From Ophioceras dolichostomum (taxonomy: Eukaryota; Ascomycota; Sordariomycetes; Magnaporthales; Ophioceraceae), in contig PYST01000571.1 of assembly GCA_003049485.1 (NCBI GenBank), positions 1 to 15,856 on the forward strand: DNA of 15,856 bases, read 5' to 3'. The notes under the pieces are model-generated. The model was not told where the DNA came from and did not search any database. It saw nothing but the letters and a program-made list of their open reading frames with translations. The position numbers and the translations under genes are program-made. Below are positions 8,870-15,649 of this stretch, in pieces (positions within the stretch are counted from its first letter, which is position 1; each line of letters starts with the position of its first letter).

Positions 8870-11176
8870 ATGGCGTCCGATGAAGCTGCAACAGCCCGCA
8901 AAATGTGGGCGATCCTTATTGGTATCGACAAGTACACCCATGACGAGAAGGGAAAGCAGGTAGCTAGGTCCGGGCACGTGAGGGAGTGTCCCAAGGACCT
9001 GAGGGGAAGCGTTAACGACGTTCTGAGGGTCAGACATTATCTGATTACCACTATGAGGATGGACCCAAAGCACATCCGGCTGCTCCTGGCGCCTGTCGAG
9101 CACGGCACGTACAAGTTCGAGCTGCCGGATAGGAGCGAGTACGAGGAGCCGACGTACGAGAACATGGTCAAGGTCCTGGCCGACGTCCCGAAGTACGCCA
9201 AGAAGAACGACATGGTCTACATCCACTACTCGGGCCACGGCGGGCAGGCGACGACCGTGTTCGCCGACCTCAAGAAGAACGGCGACAGCATCGATCAATC
9301 GCTGATGCCGACCGACGTTTGCACCGGGCGCTACTTGCGCGACGTCGAGCTCGGCGCTTTGCTGCAGGACATGGTCGAGGCCGGGACGGTGCTGACCGTG
9401 GTGCTCGACTGCTGCCACTCGGGGGGCGCCATCCGGGGGGATACCGATAGCGACGCCGACATGGCCGACGTGCGAGGCGAGCAGCTGGTGTGCCAGTCCA
9501 GCAAGAACGCTCGCAGTTGGCTGGCGCCGGCGGCAGAGGCCAGCGTGGCGCGTTGGGGCGACGTGCCCCGTTGGATGGAGTCGCCGAGGGGCTTCGTCGT
9601 GCTGGCCGCCTGTCTCGACTATCAGAAGGCCAAGGAGATGTGCGAGCTGCCGCTCGACTACCGAGAGCCCGAAGTCTGGCATGGCCGCCTGACCTACTGG
9701 CTACTGGATACGCTGGTCAACTGCGCGACCGGCCTCAGCGCGGCCGCCATCCACGCACGCGTGTGCGCCAAGATCGAGAACGCCGTCCGGGACCAAACGC
9801 CATACCTCGTCGGCGAGGTCGACCGGTTCTTCTTCGGGCCCGATCATCGGGCCCAGGTGTACGCCGTGCCGGTGAAGTCCGTCGAGCTGCACAAACGCCG
9901 GCTCACCCTGGCCGGCGGGAGTTTCCACGGCGTCAGGAAGGATTCCGAATACGCGATCCTGCCGCTGCATTTCGAGCTCGACAGGCGCATCCGGGACACG
10001 GACGTGCTGGCGCGCGTGCGCATCCAGAACGTCCTGTCGGGGACATCGACGGCGATCATCACCGACGAGACGCCAAGGCCCGGGCTCGATGAGGGCTGTC
10101 CCGCCGTGTTGCAGAGCCTGCCCCTCCAGATGCAGTCAGCCGTCCGCTTCGTCGGGGCGGACGATGGGCAGAGGAGGCAGTTCGAGGCGGCCTGGACCAA
10201 GTTTGCGAAAGGCCGCAGGCTGTTACGGCTGCTGGAGAGCGAGGATGCCGACGACGCCATGTTCACCGTCACGGTCGAGGACGGCTGCTTCCAGATCAAG
10301 GACCGCCCGCGCATGCTGACGGGCACGGCCGTGGCGCAGCTGCGCCCGCTGCGCTGGGACGCCGGCGACAGTATGCCCTGGCTGGTTCGGCGGCTCGAGC
10401 ATGTGGCACGGTACCACCTTCTTCGCAGGCTCGCGAATCCGGGCTGCCCGGCGAGCGGGGCGCAGGACCTCATCGACGTCGACATCGCACCAGCTCCGGA
10501 GGATGTCGAGCTCGAGGACGGTGAAGTGCTCAGAGCTGCCGAGGATATGTCACTCCGGAACGGCGCGTACGATGTGCCGGAGAATCGCCTCTTCCGGATC
10601 ACCGTTACCAACAAGGGCACGCTGCCGGTCGCGTGCACGATCCTGAACTTCACCCCTGAGCTCGGCATCGAAATTGTCTACCCCGACAATGGTACCGCGA
10701 ACTACGACATCATTCCCGGCTCTAGCCCTGGTAAGGCAGGGGATAAGTCTGCCGATGGGCAGAGAGAGACGAAGAAGAGGGTCTTCGAAGACTTCTATGT
10801 CGAGATCCCTGACGCACCGCAGCAGCAGCACCAGAGACAGGCGAGCGCGGGAGGTACGGCAGGGGATATGATGTGGGATGCAACGGCAGCAGAGGCGACA
10901 ACGACTGTAGACCTCTTCAAGGTGCTGGCGTCGAGGCCCGAGCGCGATGCGGGACCGCTAAGACTGAAAAAGCTCAGGGATGTAGAGATGGGAGACTTCG
11001 GCCACCGCGGCGAGGAGGCCGAGGAGGCGGATGCCTCGCTGAACACGCTCGACGACCTCCTAAACGAGTTCATGCCGGTGACCCGCGGGGGCAAGAGCGT
11101 CAGCAGCCGGAGGAGGGTGGGCATCGTCGACTGGCAGACGAAGGACATTCTTGTGCGAGCGCTACGATCTTGCTGA
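8870..11176 (+). CDS. Caspase-like (peptidase C14, ICE-like p20) protease with long C-terminal extension
   Basis: A 768-aa intronless gene encoding a clan CD cysteine protease of the fungal caspase/metacaspase group. The start at 8870 is chosen for its strong context (A at -3, G at +4) and because the domain begins at once: KMWAILIGIDKY, then DLRGSVNDV. The catalytic dyad is His123 in YIHYSGHGGQ and Cys182 in VVLDCCHSGG. SLMPTD...YLRDVELGALL lies between them, and the domain closes near residue 325 (RFFFGPD). The extension, 326-768, includes a beta-rich segment about 574-610 (LFRITVTNKGTLPVA...IVYPDNG) resembling the DUF4384-like module of other caspase-family proteins. A low-complexity Gln patch, the motif DLFKVLAS (681-688) and a charged tail follow. 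No signal peptide or membrane segment is seen, so it is probably cytosolic. It is divergent from the CHAT gene and convergent with the gasdermin-like gene. Physiological substrate and cleavage preference cannot be read from the sequence. Confidence 0.92.
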   Translation: MASDEAATARKMWAILIGIDKYTHDEKGKQVARSGHVRECPKDLRGSVNDVLRVRHYLITTMRMDPKHIRLLLAPVEHGTYKFELPDRSEYEEPTYENMVKVLADVPKYAKKNDMVYIHYSGHGGQATTVFADLKKNGDSIDQSLMPTDVCTGRYLRDVELGALLQDMVEAGTVLTVVLDCCHSGGAIRGDTDSDADMADVRGEQLVCQSSKNARSWLAPAAEASVARWGDVPRWMESPRGFVVLAACLDYQKAKEMCELPLDYREPEVWHGRLTYWLLDTLVNCATGLSAAAIHARVCAKIENAVRDQTPYLVGEVDRFFFGPDHRAQVYAVPVKSVELHKRRLTLAGGSFHGVRKDSEYAILPLHFELDRRIRDTDVLARVRIQNVLSGTSTAIITDETPRPGLDEGCPAVLQSLPLQMQSAVRFVGADDGQRRQFEAAWTKFAKGRRLLRLLESEDADDAMFTVTVEDGCFQIKDRPRMLTGTAVAQLRPLRWDAGDSMPWLVRRLEHVARYHLLRRLANPGCPASGAQDLIDVDIAPAPEDVELEDGEVLRAAEDMSLRNGAYDVPENRLFRITVTNKGTLPVACTILNFTPELGIEIVYPDNGTANYDIIPGSSPGKAGDKSADGQRETKKRVFEDFYVEIPDAPQQQHQRQASAGGTAGDMMWDATAAEATTTVDLFKVLASRPERDAGPLRLKKLRDVEMGDFGHRGEEAEEADASLNTLDDLLNEFMPVTRGGKSVSSRRRVGIVDWQTKDILVRALRSC

Positions 11177-11300
11177 TGATAGAACAACCCACAGTGATGA
11201 CAGTGCGTGAACACGAATGGTAGCTAGCAGCTTGTTCAGGCTCTCTGGCCCCCGTTGTCGCATGGATGTTAGATCGAAATATCGTATAAATATTGCTTCT
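11177..11300. other. Convergent 3' intergenic spacer
   Basis: Only 124 bases separate the stop codons of the caspase gene (plus) and the gasdermin-like gene (minus). The two 3' UTRs almost certainly overlap, giving possible antisense pairing. No hairpin or gene is seen. Confidence 0.6.
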
Positions 11301-12284
11301 TCACTCACACGCCTCGTCCTCATCTGCGTCCTCATCTGCGTAGAGAATATGCTCTCCGCCTATCTCGGCTTTTTCGAACTTGCCCTCCAGCTCGTCGGGC
11401 TCGGGGCCGCTCATTATCTCCACCTGTATGCCGTCCTCGTCCTCGTCCTCGTCGCCTCCGCCGCGCGGGCCGACCAGGGACTTCCAGCGGATGTCCTTTC
11501 CCAGGTAGGCGTTGTCTGCCGAGCGAGTGGCGAACCAAGCGAAGCGAATACGGCGGTACAGCACCGCGTAGACGCGCTTGCCGGGGGCTGTGTAGCTCAT
11601 CTCCTCGCTCGAACTGGCCCTGGTTTGCACCGTGGCGGAGAGGTCGCCAGTGAGGGGCAGCGACAACCCCGCGTCGGCCGCGATCGCGCCAGCGGAGACG
11701 GTAGCGGAGGCGTCGACGCTGTCGCAGCGCCCGTCGCTGTGCCACACGGTCGCGTCCGTCAGTGTTTTGAAGCCACATATGATATAGACGCGGCCGTCGT
11801 TGTCGGGCCGCAGGCCTTCAGACTCGAGCCAGGCGCGCGTGCCGCGGTCGCGGCTGCAGGCGGCACGGAAGAAGGCGTCGGCGTTGCGCAACTGGGTTAC
11901 TACGCAGAGGCGAGACCGCAGAGTCGTGCGGGACGACCTGTACGACGACAGCGGCGCCAGCGACAGCACGTCGAGCAATTTCACTTCCAGTCGCGTGCCG
12001 CGGGCGGCCTCGAGCGTGGTGTAGAAGTTCTCGAAGCGGTCCTCCGCGACGTTGGGCGCGAAGGCCTGCTCCGCCTCCTCCTCCTGCTGCTGCTGCTCTT
12101 GTTCCCGCTGCTCTTGCGGCGGCAGCTGCTTCGCGGCTGAATCGGGGATCGGTCGCGCGGCCAGCACGGGCTCATAGTAGTCGACATCTGGATACACAGG
12201 GTCGCGAACGAGACGACCTAGCGAAATTGACGACGCTGGCAGGGGTTGGTTGAACAGCAGGCTAGTGACTCTGTCGAACCTCAT
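11301..12284 (-). CDS. Putative gasdermin-like pore-forming protein with acidic C-terminal tail
   Basis: A 327-aa intronless protein; 12284 is the first ATG of the frame. No full family signature is certain. The layout resembles a gasdermin pore-forming domain: residues about 95-130 strand-rich, then a helical segment (AFFRAAC...RAWLES, 137-155). RVYIICGFKTLTDATV (165-180), an alternating strand pair at 190-225, and a closing amphipathic strand KRVYAVLYRRIRFAWFATR (236-254) follow. Fungal gasdermins lack the large mammalian C-terminal domain and are inhibited by a short tail that a clustered protease removes. Here a basic linker (K268, R274) leads into a tail in which 23 of the last 50 residues are Asp/Glu. 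The N-terminus (LGRLVRDP..PDVDYYEP) is followed by a Gln/Glu-rich linker at 56-73. Expected role if correct: oligomer pores in the plasma membrane after cleavage, causing cell death. Alternative: an unrelated fungal beta-rich protein. The two adjacent caspase-fold proteases strengthen the call. Confidence 0.55.
   Translation of the reverse strand: MRFDRVTSLLFNQPLPASSISLGRLVRDPVYPDVDYYEPVLAARPIPDSAAKQLPPQEQREQEQQQQEEEAEQAFAPNVAEDRFENFYTTLEAARGTRLEVKLLDVLSLAPLSSYRSSRTTLRSRLCVVTQLRNADAFFRAACSRDRGTRAWLESEGLRPDNDGRVYIICGFKTLTDATVWHSDGRCDSVDASATVSAGAIAADAGLSLPLTGDLSATVQTRASSSEEMSYTAPGKRVYAVLYRRIRFAWFATRSADNAYLGKDIRWKSLVGPRGGGDEDEDEDGIQVEIMSGPEPDELEGKFEKAEIGGEHILYADEDADEDEACE
12074..12136. repeat. 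CTG/CTC low-complexity tract encoding the Gln/Glu linker
   Basis: Imprecise CTG, CTC and CTT units on the plus strand encode the Gln/Glu-rich linker (about residues 50-70) of the minus-strand gasdermin-like protein. The tract is in frame and likely length-variable between strains. Confidence 0.65.
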
Positions 12285-12614
12285 AGTCGCTGAGGAGCGA
12301 TGGCCACTTTCCAAGTTCGAGAGGCTATCGTGAGTTGTCTGTGGATATGTAGTTCGCTGCTATCCGGGCGGTGGTTTCTCTGTTTGCTGGACGATCGGTC
12401 CGGCCGCTGTGCCTGGAAGCGGTTGGTTTCTGATGAGCTCTTGAATTTGCAGATAGATGTTGATTCACAGAAAGTTTCGAGAGCGCCACGCTGAGTCAGC
12501 ATCCTCTTGCACTGGCCCTTGACAGTCTTCGGCGACAGATAGGCACCGACACGGGACGCAGCCAACAGTCCGGTCACCCCCCGCGATGCCGCATGCTCTC
12601 AATCGACGAGCTCA
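12285..12614. other. Intergenic spacer, probable promoter of the gasdermin-like gene
   Basis: 330 bases between the start codon of the minus-strand gasdermin-like gene and the proposed LTR. No gene, RNA or clear core-promoter box is seen. If the LTR boundary is right, the retrotransposon lies at the far edge of this promoter. Confidence 0.45.
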
Positions 12615-12971
12615 TGTTGTGCTAGGAAAGCCCTATAACAATGATGGATCGCGTTCAGGATCAACTCATCGTCGTCTTCGCGACGTTCCTCTCCGTCACG
12701 GTCGTCCTTGCCGATGGAAAACTGCAGGTACATTCCTTACCTCAACACGTCATGATGGCGAGGAAGGTTTTAACCAAAGTTTGTCAGGAATTTCCGATCG
12801 ACACAGGATTTCTGATATAAATTGGGCCTCCTGCCATGCTCTGGATGTTTTCTGTCAGTTGGGAGGCACCCCCTGGGAATGCGGTCACGTGGTTACGAGG
12901 GTGAGGATTGGTAATCCGTAGAGATCAGAGTTTTCGCCCTGACCACGAAAAACACAACAATAATAACAACA
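12615..12971 (+). repeat. Proposed 5' LTR
   Basis: Bounded by TGTTGT at 12615-12620 and ACAACA at 12966-12971, a perfect 6-bp terminal inverted repeat with the canonical TG...CA ends. It contains a TATA-like box and is followed three bases later by a primer-site candidate. The 3' LTR is outside the window, so the boundaries cannot be confirmed by comparing the two LTRs. Confidence 0.55.
12814..12821 (+). promoter_or_regulatory. TATA-like box within the LTR
   Basis: GATATAAATT within the proposed LTR, about 300 bases upstream of the gag ATG, suits a retrotransposon promoter driving the genomic RNA. Called from sequence and position only. Confidence 0.4.
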
Positions 12972-12974
12972 ATC

Positions 12975-12989
12975 TGGTGCACCCTCCGT
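12975..12989 (+). other. Candidate tRNA primer-binding site
   Basis: TGGTGCACCCTCC begins with TGG, complementary to a tRNA 3' CCA end, and lies three bases after the proposed LTR end, where reverse transcription would be primed. The tRNA was not identified. Confidence 0.45.
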
Positions 12990-13118
12990 CTGACAATTAA
13001 GAGTCTCATACGTTCGATATTGACGCTAAACCGGTCACTGCGACGACGGCCGGGTGCACTAATCAACCTGTGGTGACGCTACTACCGACGCGCCAATCAT
13101 CAGAAATCCCGCACCACC

Positions 13119-14423
13119 ATGAGCACAGCTACAAAGAACCACAATCAGCCGCGGCTGGAGAAGGCAAGCGACTGGATCATCTGGGACGACGCGTTACAAC
13201 GCCTGTGCGACAGCCACCGAGTTCGCGAGTACGTGATCGGCCGGAGGGCGGTCCCTCCAGAGCCGGAATACCCCGACCGAGAGACCATCGCCGAGGCGGT
13301 CCAAGAGCCACAGGCTCGGGGAGGCGGACCGTATCAAGGGACGAGGAATCAGACGCCAGCAACGCAGTCCACGGTGACAGGGAGTGGCAATGACGACGCC
13401 GCCGCGATACGCCTCGAGAAACGCATCGACTCCGCCTTCTACGATGCCAGAGAAAAGTACAAGGTGGATGTGGTGAAGTGGAACAAGATCGACACCTCCC
13501 TACAGGCAGTCGCCAAGTGGTTCACCGATACCGTGGGCCAGCGCCTTCAGACGCTGTACTGCAAGCCAGGGAAGCCGACGAGTACCTGGTACGACAACCT
13601 TAAGGCCCTGCAGGCCGAGCACGAGAAAACCCACTACCAGGATCTCAAGACGCAATACGAGACCGCGCTCCAGCCACCCAAGCCCTTTCCCAAAAACTTC
13701 GAAGCCTGGATCGCTCGGTGGGAGACAGTCATGGAGGAAGGGATTACCCACGACCTTGCACAAGCCTCGCGGGTGAAGCATTGGTTCTCGGACCTCGAGA
13801 GAGCCTTCGAGGCAGACCCAGACCTAAAGACCTGGGTGCGGATCCAACGCCAAATCAGCCAGGCCGCAATACAAGACGACACTCTCACACACCGAGAGGT
13901 AGCACAACTCCTCCGAACGGAATTGGCGTCCGCCCTAGCCACGAAAGGGCCGGGACGACGAGTCGTTAAGGGAGGAGCCTTCCACGTCTCCTCCCAAGAC
14001 GATGCGGACCAGGACAACGCCGCGTTCCAAGTGCGAGCTGAGAGACAGACGTCCGAGTCTAGCGAGGAACCCTCCCAGGAAGACACACCTGCGAGCAAAA
14101 GCACCAAGAAAACTAAGAAAGCAAAGAAAGAGAAAGCGACGAAGCCGAAGGAGGACCGAGGCAGCCGGCTGGAGACAGCACCGAACCCGTTCAAGCGCGC
14201 CCGGACTGATACCCTGAACCCAGCGAGAGAGCTACGAATCTGCAAGGCATGTGGAGGACCTCACAATTTCGAAGGGTGCTGGGTCGCCTTTCCCCAGAAA
14301 GCCCCAAGCTGGTGGAAGGGAAGCACAGTGTCTCAAGGGATTTTTGACAGGAACCTGGCCGGGAACGAAGCTCTTCGCGCAGAGATCGAGAGGATCAAGA
14401 AGAAAAAGGATACCAGCAGTTGA
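13119..14423 (+). CDS. gag: Ty1-copia Gag (nucleocapsid) protein
   Basis: A 434-aa structural protein that packages element RNA into cytoplasmic particles. The ATG sits in a good context (ACC before it). The N-terminal and central part is helix-rich with many Trp and charged residues (DWIIWDDALQRL, NFEAWIARWETVMEE), as in fungal copia Gag. From about residue 300 it becomes disordered and Ser/Glu-rich. A Lys-rich run (STKKTKKAKKEK...) then leads to a zinc-knuckle-like motif C375-X2-C378-X3-H382-X4-C387. That is one residue shorter than the retroviral CX2CX4HX4C form. The protein ends at a UGA at 14421-14423. The downstream pol reading continues in exactly the same frame, suggesting stop-codon readthrough or, less interestingly, a point mutation. 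No frameshift occurs within gag. Confidence 0.85.
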   Translation: MSTATKNHNQPRLEKASDWIIWDDALQRLCDSHRVREYVIGRRAVPPEPEYPDRETIAEAVQEPQARGGGPYQGTRNQTPATQSTVTGSGNDDAAAIRLEKRIDSAFYDAREKYKVDVVKWNKIDTSLQAVAKWFTDTVGQRLQTLYCKPGKPTSTWYDNLKALQAEHEKTHYQDLKTQYETALQPPKPFPKNFEAWIARWETVMEEGITHDLAQASRVKHWFSDLERAFEADPDLKTWVRIQRQISQAAIQDDTLTHREVAQLLRTELASALATKGPGRRVVKGGAFHVSSQDDADQDNAAFQVRAERQTSESSEEPSQEDTPASKSTKKTKKAKKEKATKPKEDRGSRLETAPNPFKRARTDTLNPARELRICKACGGPHNFEGCWVAFPQKAPSWWKGSTVSQGIFDRNLAGNEALRAEIERIKKKKDTSS

Positions 14424-14968
14424 CTCGGCCGGGAGGTAGGCGGGGCTGGAACGATCTGCAAAGCTGTCTTCACAACGTTCCAAGAGAGACCATATCCCCT
14501 CAGGCACTGCACCCTGTTAGATTCTGGGTCATCTCTCCACATCTTTAACAACTTCGCTCGATTCTCCAACTTCCGCTACGCCGAAGACGACGACTACGTA
14601 ATTACAGGTGCCGAACCAGTAAAAGTCGTCGGCTATGGGAGCGTGGACCTCGTCGTTAGCGGAAAGAAAGGACCAGAGGTAATGCGGCTCAACAACGCTG
14701 CATGCTGCAAGGAGTGGCCGTGCAACTTGGTATCTCTGCAACGCCTCAACAGACAAGGAATCGGCTGGAACAACAGAGTGCCTAACAACTTCCTCTGCCG
14801 GACCGACGGGTCTTTCGTATGCAGCCTAACGCCGGCGCTCGGCCAGTACGTCATCGAGGAGGGACCAGTCGATGCCCAGGGAGAGAGAGAGGCAGCAGCT
14901 TTCTTCAGCCAACGCCAACGAAGAATCAACACCAAGCGGTCCATGGCCAAACGTCCGACCAAGGCGCC
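14424..14968 (+). CDS. pol: Ty1-copia Pol, protease segment (in frame with gag after UGA)
   Basis: Open reading directly downstream of the gag UGA, in the same frame and without its own early ATG. It contains the retropepsin-type active site LLDSGSSLHIF with catalytic Asp at 14520-14522. A hydrophobic DDDYVITG...VVGYGSVDLVV stretch typical of copia proteases follows, and then the NLVSLQRLNRQG segment that normally precedes the GAG-pre-integrase domain. The protease matures Gag and Pol within particles. The reading reaches a single N at 14969. After it the previous 264 bases are repeated, which throws the literal sequence out of frame to a stop at 15093-15095. This break is most likely an assembly artefact. 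Confidence 0.8.
14705..14968 (+). repeat. Direct repeat A, copy 1 (flanks N at 14969)
   Basis: Repeated at 14971-15234, offset 266. I find one mismatch: G at 14720 against A at 14986. The copies abut a single N. This pattern fits two contigs with overlapping ends placed side by side. Confidence 0.9.
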
Positions 14969-14970
14969 NA

Positions 14971-15234
14971 CTGCAAGGAGTGGCCATGCAACTTGGTATC
15001 TCTGCAACGCCTCAACAGACAAGGAATCGGCTGGAACAACAGAGTGCCTAACAACTTCCTCTGCCGGACCGACGGGTCTTTCGTATGCAGCCTAACGCCG
15101 GCGCTCGGCCAGTACGTCATCGAGGAGGGACCAGTCGATGCCCAGGGAGAGAGAGAGGCAGCAGCTTTCTTCAGCCAACGCCAACGAAGAATCAACACCA
15201 AGCGGTCCATGGCCAAACGTCCGACCAAGGCGCC
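14971..15234 (+). repeat. Direct repeat A, copy 2
   Basis: Second copy of the 264-bp pol segment. Because the offset of 266 is not a multiple of three, the pol frame moves. Following this copy onwards gives a continuous reading into the integrase region. Confidence 0.9.
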
Positions 15235-15647
15235 AGAGAACAGGTGGCACCTCCGCCTAGGCCACCCAGGCCCAGAGGTACTCCGCCACCTAGCAAGCGC
15301 AGCTCGGGGGGTGAAGATCGGTAGGAAAGATTTCGAAGATCCAAGTCACAACCCCCCAGCTACCACCGAGTGCGAAAGCTGTGCCCAAGGCAAAGCCAAG
15401 AGAATCGTGAGCCGGATACCACGCCCGCTCCCAGAGCGGCCAGGGGAAGTAATCGCCCTCGATACATTCGTCCTCCCAAACAACAGAGATGGTGTAGACG
15501 CCGTCCTGCTCGCCGCAGACCGATACAGCGGAATGGTCTGGGACTTCTACTTGAAAGACCGCTCTCACCCAACCCTTAAAACAGCACTAAAGAAACTCCT
15601 CGACCTACTCCGAGTCCAGTATGAGTTGACGGTGCGCTGCCTTGAAG
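14971..15647 (+). CDS. pol: Ty1-copia Pol, GAG-pre-integrase and start of integrase core
   Basis: Reading in the shifted frame of repeat copy 2. It first re-encodes the segment before 14969, then reaches the GAG-pre-integrase zinc motif. The ligands are His at 15248-15250 (WHLRLGHP), His at 15263-15265, and Cys at 15371 and 15380 (CESCAQGKAK), giving HX4H and CX2C. Next comes the integrase catalytic core: GEVIALDTF with the first acidic catalytic Asp at 15461-15463, then DAVLLAADRYSGMVWDFYL. This enzyme inserts the element's cDNA into the host genome. The reading is open up to the N at 15648; the second Asp and the Glu of the DDE triad are not reached. It belongs to the same protein as the 14424-14968 segment once the duplicated overlap is discounted. 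Confidence 0.8.
15349..15555 (+). repeat. Direct repeat B, copy 1
   Basis: 207-bp integrase segment repeated at 15650-15856, offset 301. Mismatches seen: C at 15437 against A at 15738, and A at 15466 against G at 15767. Confidence 0.9.
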
Positions 15648-15649
15648 NC

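Noticed and set aside
12586..12921. Plus-strand 111-codon frame
   Set aside because: Lies inside the proposed LTR and has no similarity to known protein features.
14926..15228. Minus-strand frames over the pol duplication
   Set aside because: Opposite-strand shadows of pol, and repeated only because the sequence is duplicated.
14705..15234. Direct repeats as a CRISPR-like or genuine tandem duplication
   Set aside because: Only two long copies, each set joined by a single N, inside a coding region; assembly overlap is the simpler reading.
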